A stretch of DNA of 6,151 nt from Candidatus Zixiibacteriota bacterium (GTDB lineage Bacteria > Zixibacteria > MSB-5A5 > GN15 > FEB-12): assembly GCA_003641345.1 (NCBI GenBank), contig QNAD01000130.1, positions 1 to 6,151 of the forward strand, written 5' to 3'. Positions 1-6,144 of the stretch are shown here, piece by piece. Made by a program: the position numbers and the translations under genes. The number at the start of each line of letters is the position of its first letter. Within the stretch, counting starts at the first letter, position 1. The notes below the pieces were generated by a model. The model saw only the letters and a list, made by a program, of their open reading frames with translations. It made no database searches and was not told the origin of the DNA.

Positions 1-34
1 AATCCACCTTCGGTGAATCAGGACCCGACACAAC
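1..34. repeat. Edge of a probable dispersed intergenic repeat (hairpin plus TCAGGACCC arm)
   Basis: A short imperfect hairpin lies at 2-18: CACC at 5-8 pairs with GGTG at 12-15 around a TTC loop, with two further pairs beyond one mismatch. It is followed by TCAGGACCC at 18-26. The reverse complement of that 9-mer, GGGTCCTGA, is found at 6102-6110, also next to an inner hairpin. Seen: the hairpin and the shared 9-mer. Inferred: this is the broken-off end of a repeat whose rest lies outside the window. A chance match cannot be excluded. Confidence 0.4.
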
Positions 35-64
35 TGAAATGAAGGTTTATCAAGCCCGTCCGCA

Positions 65-300
65 GGAATGACAAAGGCAAAACGGATGACAGGGGCAAAA
101 AAGGAATGATAAGGGCAAAACGGATGACAAGGGCAAAAAAGGAATGATAAGGGCAAAACGGATGACAAGGGCAAAAGGAATGACACAAACAAAAAGATGG
201 CAAAAACAAAAGGACGACATAAAAATGATAAAAGCAAAAAAGGAATGACAGGGGCAAAATAGGAATGACAAGAGCAAAATAGGAATGGCAAATAAACAAT
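65..300. repeat. Degenerate tandem array, 19-bp unit with 38-bp higher-order period
   Basis: About a dozen copies of a unit close to GGAATGACAAGGGCAAAA follow head to tail. Units start at 65, 84, 103, 122, 141 and 160 with an exact 19-bp step. They alternate between a GGAATGA form and a GGATGAC form, so the true period there is 38 bp: positions 103-138 are identical to 141-176. From 177 to 241 the copies are shorter and decayed; two cleaner 20-bp copies follow at 242 and 262, and a last weak one at 282. The plus strand is full of TGA stops. The minus strand is open in two frames and would give Phe/Pro/Cys/His-rich repetitive peptides, but this follows from the repeat having no stops on that strand, so I do not call a gene. 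The array resembles a minisatellite; its function is unknown. Confidence 0.9.
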
Positions 301-363
301 TCCTACAAGGCAAAAAAATGTCAAGCTTTTGCTATTACTAAAGATACAAGCAATTTCGTCTGG

Positions 364-379
364 TTATTTGCCCAAATAA
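364..379. promoter_or_regulatory. Perfect 16-bp palindrome, possible operator
   Basis: TTATTTG at 364-370 and CAAATAA at 373-379 form a perfect inverted repeat around CC. It lies about 33 bases upstream of the TTGACA hexamer at 413-418, a position where an operator would be plausible. The repeat is A+T-rich, so a chance origin is possible. The regulator, if there is one, is not identifiable here. Confidence 0.3.
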
Positions 380-412
380 TAGAATTAAACAATGTTTTTC
401 GGGTTTTTCCCC

Positions 413-440
413 TTGACAAAATCAGATAATATATTACCTT
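413..440 (+). promoter_or_regulatory. Possible sigma-70-type promoter
   Basis: A perfect TTGACA -35 hexamer lies at 413-418. The downstream -10 is unclear: GATAAT (425-430) and TATATT (430-435) look good but are only 6 and 11 bases away, while TACCTT (435-440) has an acceptable 16-base spacer but a poor sequence. If used, it would give a leader of nearly 500 bases before the large gene, containing the hairpins at 544-608, or it could drive a separate small RNA. Confidence 0.3.
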
Positions 441-543
441 CTACTCAGAGTATGTATCTTTATGAATTGAATCCGAGAGCCACATGTGATTTGATTTATA
501 AGCTCTAATGCCTTTTTGTACTAAAGAATGTTAAAGAAATTAA

Positions 544-564
544 ACCTGTCTCAATAAGATAGGT
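544..564. other. Hairpin, 8-bp stem
   Basis: ACCTGTCT at 544-551 pairs with AGATAGGT at 557-564 around a 5-base CAATA loop, with one G-T wobble. It sits four bases upstream of the larger hairpin at 569-608, so the two could form one structured RNA region on the plus strand. No T-tract follows, so it is not a typical terminator. Confidence 0.5.
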
Positions 565-568
565 ATAA

Positions 569-608
569 ATATTCTCAAGGTCTTCCTTTCTGGAAACCAA
601 GAGAATAT
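569..608. other. Long two-part hairpin, candidate structured RNA
   Basis: ATATTCTC at 569-576 pairs perfectly with GAGAATAT at 601-608. After an AA/AA internal loop the stem continues with GGT (579-581) against ACC (596-598). A single bulged C at 582 follows, and then TTCC (583-586) pairs with GGAA (592-595) around a 5-base loop. That is 15 base pairs across 40 bases, much better than expected for random A+T-rich sequence. I do not recognise it as a known riboswitch. It could be part of a leader, a small RNA, or a cruciform or protein-binding site in DNA. Confidence 0.55.
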
Positions 609-745
609 ATCTTTGTGTTTTTTAGAAGCATCCACTTTTTCCTCAATTTTCTTTTCTTTAATTTAGTAGGAGGAAACATAGCTAACTTAACTAAAAAAAT
701 GAGTTCAGAAGCTCTAATAATAATAATACTAAAATATAACTATTC

Positions 746-766
746 TGGGGTTTCTTTAAAGCCCCA
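746..766. other. Short G/C hairpin in the spacer
   Basis: TGGGG at 746-750 pairs with CCCCA at 762-766, and the stem continues with a T-G wobble and two T-A pairs around a 5-base loop. The stem type resembles the terminator at 5870-5900, but no T-run follows on either strand, so termination activity is doubtful. Confidence 0.35.
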
Positions 767-810
767 TCTCCAAAGATAGGAATTATATGAATTCGTTAAT
801 AATAGTTTTC

Positions 811-841
811 ATTTCACGCTTCCCTAGACACAATGTGAAAT
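811..841. promoter_or_regulatory. Separated inverted repeat, possible regulator site
   Basis: ATTTCAC at 811-817 and GTGAAAT at 835-841 are perfect reverse complements 17 bases apart. It lies about 90 bases upstream of the start codon and just before the candidate promoter at 862-890, so a regulatory role is conceivable. No known regulator consensus is evident to me. Confidence 0.3.
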
Positions 842-861
842 TTGCTGGATGCCTCATGACC

Positions 862-890
862 TTGAGTCCGGTATTTGGCAGAACTAATGT
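862..890 (+). promoter_or_regulatory. Weak candidate promoter close to the gene
   Basis: TTGAGT at 862-867 (four of six -35 consensus positions) and TAATGT at 885-890 (a poor -10) are 17 bases apart. Use of this site would give a leader of roughly 35 bases, ideal for the ribosome binding site at 918-925. The support is spacing and position only; the hexamers are poor. Confidence 0.2.
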
Positions 891-917
891 TACGCGGCAT
901 TCAACTATTCCTTACTT

Positions 918-925
918 TAAGGAGG
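918..925 (+). promoter_or_regulatory. Strong ribosome binding site of the large gene
   Basis: TAAGGAGG is a full match to the anti-Shine-Dalgarno sequence of 16S rRNA. Six bases separate it from the ATG at 932. Together with the signal peptide that starts exactly at this ATG, it fixes the start codon. Confidence 0.93.
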
Positions 926-931
926 AAATAA

Positions 932-3900
932 ATGCTTAAAAGACTGTTAATAGCAGTATTTGTTTTAAGTCTAATTTTGGCTTTTAGCGGCACAGCGTTT
1001 GCAGACACAGGCAAGGGTCCTTTGGAAGCTGTCAAGAAAATTGACACTAACAACCCTCGCTTAAATGATCTTGCGAAAGCTGGACCCGAACAGCCTGCAA
1101 CCAAAAAACCTGCTTCAGCAATTAAACATCTCCCTACTCAGGATTTATCCGCCCCGATTCCGCCATTAGATTATTTCTGCGATCTGCAGAACTACTATGG
1201 TGGTCTGGCTTATTTTTGGACAATTCCTGATGCTTATGGCGATGACCTGTTTAATACACGTTTTACGGCTGAAGAAGGTTATGACTGTGAGCTAGTGGCA
1301 GCACATTACATTATGTATGCTCCCTCAACTGTCGGTGACCCCGACATGATGGCTTACTTATGGGCTGATGATGGTTTTGGCTTCCCGGGTGCACTGCTCG
1401 ACTCTGTTTTAATTACAGACGCTGAGATTGATGCCTTCTACGTAGCCGGCGGTGGTAGTAATTTATTCTATGTCTCCGCTGATTTTAGTGCTGGTGGTTG
1501 GACTTTCTCAGATGGTGAAGAGTATCATCTTGGGTGGACGATAATCGACAATAGTGGTGTTGGCACAGATGTCCTCGCCATTATTTCTGATGACGGCGCT
1601 GGTCCGTATGTCGGAGAAGAACGTTCTAGTGAATACTATGGCGCTTGGGGTACTATGCTTAACGATTGGGGTCTTGATGTTGTATTTGCCATCGACGCCG
1701 AACGTTGTTGCACAGAAATTCCGTTCTCCGAATGTTACTCCATTGCTGACATTCAAAATGTAGCATACGTCTGGAGAGCTCCTCATCCGACTTATGGTGA
1801 CGAAGCCTACTCACAGCGCTTTGATCTCATGGGTGGATCACAGGATACTCTCGTATCTGTTGATGTTGCTATTTATGACGACGGCTCTGGTTTTTGTGGT
1901 AACGATGATGTAATTATCTCGTTATACGAAGATGACGGTGCCGGACTCCCTGGTGCATTAATAAATGCAGTTACTGTTCCAGCAGGAACCTATGGTTTTT
2001 ATCCTGCAATGACTAATGTATCTTTCATGGAAACTTTAGGCGCTGGTTCTTACCATGTTGCCTTCTCATCCAGTGCTGTATTTGGCTCTGGTGACTACGA
2101 AGTAGCCTTATCATCCGATGGTTCGGATGGTGTTGGACACTCTGCCTCTTATTGGGCTGGTGGTCCATGGGTTGATATGCTTAATGGATGGGGCTTAGAT
2201 TGTAATTTCTATTATGTAGCTAATATCTGTAGAGACCAGTTCGCAATTTGTTCTGGTCAAGCACACAATGTAAGTGTTGATTATGTCTGGTCACTTCCAG
2301 ATTCATACGGCGACGTTGGTCATGCTCAGAAGATGAAATCTTCCGGACAAGGCTGTCGTGTTAATGAAGTAGCTTGGGCATTTTATGATAATGGTACCGC
2401 CACTTATGCTGGCGATGTAGAAATTTCCGTTTATTCAGACGCTGGTGGTCTGCCGGGAACTATATTAGAAACCATTACCCAAAATGCTTCTACTTTTGCT
2501 CTTTACCCAGCTATGCAATCATTTGATTTTGAGCCATATGACGTTTTTGTTGGACAAGATTTCTGGGTAACAGTCACGTCATTAGCTGCTGCTGAAGATA
2601 TTGTAACAATGTCTGATGCTGGCGGTGGTTCAATGACTGATGGCTGGTGTGAAGATTGGGGTGCTGGTAATTGGCATCTCATGACTGATGGTTGGGGCGT
2701 AGGTCCTGACTGGAATTCAGTCTCTTATGCTTATACTTGCTGTATTCCTTTTGGTGAATACGCTTGTAATCCTGGTGTCGATGATGATTATAACACTTGG
2801 AATGGCGATTATGGCAGAACCAACCGTTCTGACATTCCGACCTCTGATTCCTGGTGTGACTTGACCCTTGATTGGTCATTTGAACATCCGACAGCCGGAT
2901 TCTCATTCCATGGTCCAACAATCTATGGCGACTATGTTGTCATAGGTGGTCTTGACGTTCGCGTCTTTGACCTTATTACCGGTGCTCCTGTTTATACCTG
3001 GGCTCCTGGTATTCCTTATTTAAGTAATGTTGGTAACCGTAACATCGTTACTATTGAGTATATTGACGCTCTTGGTATGGATGTTATGTTTTTAGCCGGT
3101 GGTGATCAACAAGCTGTTACAGCTGTTGAACTCCAAACCGGTACTATGATCTGGAGCCGTAACATTTCTACAGTCGGTCTTGCCGGTCTCTTCGGAACCG
3201 TCACATACTTACCGGCAGTAGTTCTTGATATTGCTGGCACCCAGGTTGTTTATTGGGCAACAGCAGACGGCTTTGTCGTAGCTGCTGACGCTGTTACAGG
3301 TGCTCTGTATCCTGGATGGGCAACTAACCCGGTTGCTCTCGGTGCTGATCCTTATAAATCAGGATCATCTGACGGTACAAGCCTGTATTTCAGCACATAT
3401 CCAACTATATCTGAAGGTGATCTGTACTCAATTGATGCCGCAACCGGTGTTATCAATTGGCAGCTTGCTTCAGCTGGTGGATTACAAGCCACTACAATCT
3501 TTGGTGCCGCTTATACTGGTGGAGACGAAGGATTTATGGGTGGTTGTGCTGTTGATGCTTTGACTGGAACTATCTATGCTAACTCTCGTGCAACTGGTGA
3601 CCATCCTACTGATGGTGTCTTCTATCGTATAAATAGTGCTGATGGTTCTCTCGTTGACGGTGCCGCAACTGCCTCCAACCGTAGCCAAACACAAGGTATG
3701 GTTGTTGACATTAACACCGTTTATGTTCCATTCACTACTCGCTGGGTTGTTGCTCCGGCTGGTGGTAATTCCGTACTCGGTTTTGATCGTGGAAACGGTA
3801 CAGCTGTATTAGCATTCAATAACCCAGTGGGTTCTCGTGCTTATAATGCTGACATCGTTATTTCCTGTGAACCGGGTGGCGAAGCTGATCAACTTTATGT

Positions 3901-5839
3901 CTTCGATGAAGACGGCTTCCTTATCTGCTACAATGCTGATGATGCTACTCCTTACTGGAGACGCCGGATTGATAACGGTGCATGGCCTAACAGTATGGGC
4001 GGTTCAGGTGCTATTGCCGCAGATTCGAATAATGACACTCATATCTTGTTCGCAAGTTATTATGGTCAATTATTTGATTTGACTAAAGGTGTTGATCGCC
4101 CGCGTTTACAGTTCTACACATACAATCCGGGTGTTCCGGTTGAATTTGGTTCGCTTGCATCATTACCGATGGATCTCGGCCCGATTTTAACCAATACCGG
4201 TTGTGCTGATCTCGTACTTACCGCGGTTAATGTAGATGATGCTTCCAATGGTGCCACTAATCCTGGCTTCTCCATTGGTTCTGACTTAATGGATCGTACT
4301 TCTTCTGTTGCTGACAAACTTACCGGAAATTCATTCGATAAGCTTGGTGCCAGAGAAGACCGTATGGTAGATGAACTTTATGTTCGTAGTGAAAATGATG
4401 CTTTGGTCAACAAATCTGCTGGTGCATGGCCAGGATTCCTGAACAGCGTTGATGTTCCTTATACAGGACAAGTCGTTGCTCCAGGTGAAGATGTCAACTT
4501 AGAAATTGATGTCATTCAGGCTAATATCCTTCGTGGACCACAATCATTTTATATTGAATTCGTAACTAATGATCCTGATTTCTTCTTGAATGATCCTACT
4601 AAAGCTCCGGAAATTGAAGTTGTTCTTACTGGTGGTTGCTTAATTGATACCGTTACTTTAGAGTTTGGTGTCGGTGGTGCTAACTTCCAGTGGGCTACTA
4701 ATACCGGTCGTTTAGGTACAGGTGACTGGGATCCTCATGGCTTCGATATTGATGGCGATGCAGGTTCCTACTATCAGGGTTCCTACTTCTATGGAACCAG
4801 TCAATATAAAGTTGCAACACACTCACAGGACTGGACTTCTGGTGGTGGCGAGGTTGATGCTCTCATCTCCATGCAACCAGATCCGAACTGGTGTGACGGC
4901 GAATGTAGACCTGCTTTGCAGGCCGCACAGAATGTCGGCGCAATTTGGGATGGCACAAACTATGTTCCTATGATTGGTAACATTGTTTGTCGTTCATACC
5001 TTGACTCTGTCCAAAATACTTGGGATTATGGATGGGACGGATTCCCGCAACCGTTTGACAATGACTCTACAATGGGTCTCTATGTCGTCGGTAAAACTAT
5101 TGGTGTTCTCGATGTTCCTGAGATGGCTAATTTCACTCTGGACGTCATGGAAATCACCGAACAGAATGGCAACGCAGTTCCTGGCTGGGCAATGGCTCAT
5201 TACTTTGACTGTGACCTTGGCGGCGACCTTGCAGCCATTCACCAAGAATTCTCAGCTGGTTATGCAACTGATGGTGGTAAAACCTCCGCCTGGGGATCTG
5301 TAAAGATTCCGTTTGGCGATTGTGACGGAGCTCCGCTCCATAACGTCGTTGGACTTCACGGCGATGTTGCATTCTGGGATTGGAATATGTATTGGGATTC
5401 TGCTTACATGTATACACAATTACCCGCTGGTGACCAAACCTGGGTTGATATGCATGCAGGTGATGAAGAAATTCATATTACCTTAGACCAGCATGATTTT
5501 GCTGCGAATGAAACCTACAAAATCGCTATTGCTAACTTTGCCGTATTTGATCAAACTGACTCCTTCGAAGATACCGATGGTACCATCGAAGCCTTAGCTA
5601 ATATTGCTAATAAGTTTGCCGGATTCGGACGTGGTGATGTCGATAATTCAGGTGCAATTAACTTAGCCGATATTATTTATCTGGCTGCTTACGTCAACGC
5701 TGGCGGTCCTGGTCCAATGCCATTTGAGCATTTGGGCGACGTCAACACTGACTTGGCTGTCGATGGATTAGATATCGACTTTATGATCGATTACTACTTC
5801 AACTGTGGCCCATGCCCAGCTGGAGATTGGATGTTCTAA
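932..5839 (+). CDS. Exported multidomain protein: triplicated beta module, PQQ-like beta-propeller, ASH-like domain, dockerin-like C-terminus
   Basis: This complete 1635-residue gene starts at ATG behind TAAGGAGG and ends at TAA. Residues 1-24 form a signal peptide (MLKR, a long hydrophobic stretch, then AFA before D25), so the product is Sec-exported. A Lys/Pro-rich linker spans about 25-82. Three homologous modules follow (83-260, 268-433, 440-604). Residues 623-1055 look like a PQQ-type beta-propeller: TG turns after DxxTG-like motifs at G684, G737, G790, G839 and G879, 40-53 residues apart, often before Trp. Residues 1056-1236 resemble an ASH/Ig-like segment (NTGCADL near C1091) with a charged insert at 1117-1166. 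Residues 1237-1566 are unrecognised; D1272-I-D-G-D1276 could bind calcium. Residues 1567-1635 carry two dockerin-like calcium loops. No catalytic motif or later membrane span is visible. Inferred role: a surface or secreted binding or scaffold protein. The substrate is unknown. It seems monocistronic, with a terminator 30 bases after the stop. Confidence 0.96.
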   Translation: MLKRLLIAVFVLSLILAFSGTAFADTGKGPLEAVKKIDTNNPRLNDLAKAGPEQPATKKPASAIKHLPTQDLSAPIPPLDYFCDLQNYYGGLAYFWTIPDAYGDDLFNTRFTAEEGYDCELVAAHYIMYAPSTVGDPDMMAYLWADDGFGFPGALLDSVLITDAEIDAFYVAGGGSNLFYVSADFSAGGWTFSDGEEYHLGWTIIDNSGVGTDVLAIISDDGAGPYVGEERSSEYYGAWGTMLNDWGLDVVFAIDAERCCTEIPFSECYSIADIQNVAYVWRAPHPTYGDEAYSQRFDLMGGSQDTLVSVDVAIYDDGSGFCGNDDVIISLYEDDGAGLPGALINAVTVPAGTYGFYPAMTNVSFMETLGAGSYHVAFSSSAVFGSGDYEVALSSDGSDGVGHSASYWAGGPWVDMLNGWGLDCNFYYVANICRDQFAICSGQAHNVSVDYVWSLPDSYGDVGHAQKMKSSGQGCRVNEVAWAFYDNGTATYAGDVEISVYSDAGGLPGTILETITQNASTFALYPAMQSFDFEPYDVFVGQDFWVTVTSLAAAEDIVTMSDAGGGSMTDGWCEDWGAGNWHLMTDGWGVGPDWNSVSYAYTCCIPFGEYACNPGVDDDYNTWNGDYGRTNRSDIPTSDSWCDLTLDWSFEHPTAGFSFHGPTIYGDYVVIGGLDVRVFDLITGAPVYTWAPGIPYLSNVGNRNIVTIEYIDALGMDVMFLAGGDQQAVTAVELQTGTMIWSRNISTVGLAGLFGTVTYLPAVVLDIAGTQVVYWATADGFVVAADAVTGALYPGWATNPVALGADPYKSGSSDGTSLYFSTYPTISEGDLYSIDAATGVINWQLASAGGLQATTIFGAAYTGGDEGFMGGCAVDALTGTIYANSRATGDHPTDGVFYRINSADGSLVDGAATASNRSQTQGMVVDINTVYVPFTTRWVVAPAGGNSVLGFDRGNGTAVLAFNNPVGSRAYNADIVISCEPGGEADQLYVFDEDGFLICYNADDATPYWRRRIDNGAWPNSMGGSGAIAADSNNDTHILFASYYGQLFDLTKGVDRPRLQFYTYNPGVPVEFGSLASLPMDLGPILTNTGCADLVLTAVNVDDASNGATNPGFSIGSDLMDRTSSVADKLTGNSFDKLGAREDRMVDELYVRSENDALVNKSAGAWPGFLNSVDVPYTGQVVAPGEDVNLEIDVIQANILRGPQSFYIEFVTNDPDFFLNDPTKAPEIEVVLTGGCLIDTVTLEFGVGGANFQWATNTGRLGTGDWDPHGFDIDGDAGSYYQGSYFYGTSQYKVATHSQDWTSGGGEVDALISMQPDPNWCDGECRPALQAAQNVGAIWDGTNYVPMIGNIVCRSYLDSVQNTWDYGWDGFPQPFDNDSTMGLYVVGKTIGVLDVPEMANFTLDVMEITEQNGNAVPGWAMAHYFDCDLGGDLAAIHQEFSAGYATDGGKTSAWGSVKIPFGDCDGAPLHNVVGLHGDVAFWDWNMYWDSAYMYTQLPAGDQTWVDMHAGDEEIHITLDQHDFAANETYKIAIANFAVFDQTDSFEDTDGTIEALANIANKFAGFGRGDVDNSGAINLADIIYLAAYVNAGGPGPMPFEHLGDVNTDLAVDGLDIDFMIDYYFNCGPCPAGDWMF
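1178..2743 (+). repeat. Three tandem copies of an unrecognised beta-rich module inside the large gene
   Basis: Modules begin at C83, C268 and C440. In all three a Trp follows at exactly the same distance (W96, W281, W453), then a YGD motif 6-7 residues later. In the middle each has a Gly/Pro turn: GFPGALL, GLPGALI and GLPGTIL, preceded by an Asp-rich strand (LWADDG, LYEDDG, VYSDAG). Each ends with a Trp-rich stretch, MLNDWGLD, MLNGWGLD and LMTDGWGVG, and closes with Cys (CC at 259-260, C433, CC at 603-604). The alternating hydrophobic strands suggest a beta-sandwich, perhaps carbohydrate-binding or adhesive. The repeated Cys at both ends suggests a disulphide closing each module. The family is not recognised with confidence; some choice-of-anchor-type domains have a similar Gly/Pro turn. 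Confidence 0.75.
5630..5836 (+). other. Dockerin-like C-terminal domain of the large protein
   Basis: Two calcium-loop repeats are visible. The first, D1569-VDNSGAINLA-D1580, has Asp, Asp, Ser and Asp at loop positions 1, 3, 5 and 12 with the usual Gly at 6 and Ile at 8. It is followed by the helix IIYLAAYV. The second, D1603-VNTDLAVDGL-D1614, keeps positions 1, 3, 5 and 12 but has Leu instead of Gly at position 6. This is the pattern of type I dockerin domains, which bind cohesins. The Gly/Pro linker between the repeats is common in such tails from uncultured bacteria. No cohesin is present in the window, so the partner is unknown. Confidence 0.75.
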
Positions 5840-5848
5840 TTTGATTAG

Positions 5849-5864
5849 GATCTATCCATAGATC
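5849..5864. other. Perfect 16-bp palindrome after the stop codon
   Basis: GATCTAT at 5849-5855 and ATAGATC at 5858-5864 are perfect reverse complements around CC. In RNA it would give a 6-bp stem with a TCCA loop just before the terminator. It might protect the mRNA end or bind a protein, but it may also be chance. Confidence 0.4.
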
Positions 5865-5869
5865 ATTTT

Positions 5870-5900
5870 AACGGGGACTTTTTTAAGTCCCCGTTTTTTT
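5870..5900 (+). terminator. Strong intrinsic terminator of the large gene
   Basis: AACGGGGACTT at 5870-5880 pairs perfectly with AAGTCCCCGTT at 5885-5895 around a TTTT loop, giving an 11-bp stem. A run of seven T covers 5894-5900. The structure starts 30 bases after the stop codon. The last T of the stem overlaps the T-run, and the stem lacks a comparable T-run on the other strand, so it acts mainly on plus-strand transcription. Confidence 0.93.
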
Positions 5901-5928
5901 ATGCGTAAAAAGAATCCTTGTAATTTGA

Positions 5929-5954
5929 CAGGTTTCAAGAATAAGAGAAACCTG
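5929..5954. other. Hairpin, perfect 8-bp stem
   Basis: CAGGTTTC at 5929-5936 pairs with GAAACCTG at 5947-5954 around a 10-base A-rich loop. No T-tract follows. Its role is unknown; it may be the end of a repeat element or an mRNA-stabilising structure beyond the terminator. Confidence 0.45.
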
Positions 5955-5988
5955 CCATTGTATATTACATTTAATGGCTTACAAGTAG

Positions 5989-6015
5989 CACACCGCTTGC
6001 GGTGTGGTTTTCTTC
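5989..6015 (+). terminator. Second terminator-like hairpin with CTTG tetraloop
   Basis: CACACCG at 5989-5995 pairs with CGGTGTG at 6000-6006, closing a CTTG loop (or 8 pairs with a TT loop). The T-rich run GGTTTTCTTC follows at 6006-6015. G(CUUG)C is a known stable RNA tetraloop context. The strong stem and T-rich tail fit a weak or back-up terminator on the plus strand. It could also be part of a dispersed repeat. Confidence 0.5.
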
Positions 6016-6032
6016 AAATCCTACATTTTCTG

Positions 6033-6063
6033 AGCCCGGACCCCTGCTTTCGCAGTGGTGACA
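6033..6063. repeat. Repeat-like segment shared in part with positions 53-73
   Basis: The segment opens with AGCCCGGACC and closes with GCAGTGGTGACA. Inside is an imperfect hairpin: CTGC at 6044-6047 against GCAG at 6052-6055 around TTTC, extended by ACC/GGT after one mismatch. The left flank has AGCCCGTCC directly joined to GCAGGAATGACA (53-73), like the same element lacking its middle. The match is short, so common origin is inference. Confidence 0.4.
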
Positions 6064-6096
6064 TTTGTTGAGCGGATTCAAAATTTTACAGATGTT

Positions 6097-6144
6097 GCGG
6101 TGGGTCCTGAAAATCTGTGTAAACAGATTTTTGTGACCTACCGC
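6097..6144. repeat. Long two-part hairpin with competing pairing partners
   Basis: An outer stem pairs GCGGTGGGTC (6097-6106) with GACCTACCGC (6135-6144), with one G-T wobble. A small internal loop follows. The inner stem pairs AAAATCTGT (6110-6118) with ACAGATTTT (6123-6131) around GTAA, a GNRA-type tetraloop. Upstream copies compete for the same arms: ACAGAT at 6088-6093 can pair with ATCTGT at 6113-6118, and GAGCGG at 6070-6075 can pair with CCGCTC at 6141-6146. It could be a palindromic dispersed repeat or an RNA switch ahead of a downstream gene. No T-run is seen before the window ends. Confidence 0.6.

Larger units (their letters stand above)
301..931. other. A+T-rich intergenic spacer without a credible gene
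   Basis: About 630 bases separate the tandem array from the large gene. Base composition is clearly more A+T-rich than the gene. I see no reading frame with both a plausible ribosome binding site and protein-like composition; the two short frames at 699-779 and 787-939 are discussed under rejected items. The spacer contains several inverted repeats (364-379, 544-564, 569-608, 746-766, 811-841) and two weak promoter candidates (413-440, 862-890), so it may hold a long structured 5' leader or an unannotated small RNA. Confidence 0.7.

Noticed and set aside
18..313. Two overlapping minus-strand open frames of about 90 residues, rich in Phe, Pro, Cys and His
   Set aside because: They lie on the tandem array, whose unit has no stop on that strand. 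The same peptide runs occur in both frames as expected from a 19-bp period, and no convincing ribosome binding site or domain is seen.
699..779. 26-codon frame in the spacer, with AGGAGG at 668-673 upstream
   Set aside because: The Shine-Dalgarno-like sequence is about 25 bases from the ATG, too far for initiation, and the peptide has a low-complexity Ile run.
787..939. 50-codon frame ending inside the start of the large gene, a possible leader peptide
   Set aside because: It has only a weak AGGA upstream, no recognisable composition, and its end overlaps the strong ribosome binding site by coincidence of frame. Translational coupling cannot be excluded but is not supported.
2798..4096. PQQ-dependent dehydrogenase
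   Set aside because: The propeller has PQQ-like blade motifs, but I see no cofactor-binding or catalytic residues typical of quinoprotein dehydrogenases, and the large binding-module context fits a structural or ligand-binding propeller better.
5804..5815. CGPC (C1625-C1628) near the C-terminus, identical to the thioredoxin active-site motif
   Set aside because: There is no thioredoxin fold around it. It sits right after the dockerin-like helix at the very end of the protein and is more likely a structural disulphide or chance.
5616..5839. Type IX secretion C-terminal sorting domain
   Set aside because: The end of the protein consists of calcium-loop repeats and a short CGPC tail, without the beta-rich sorting-domain pattern seen in type IX substrates.
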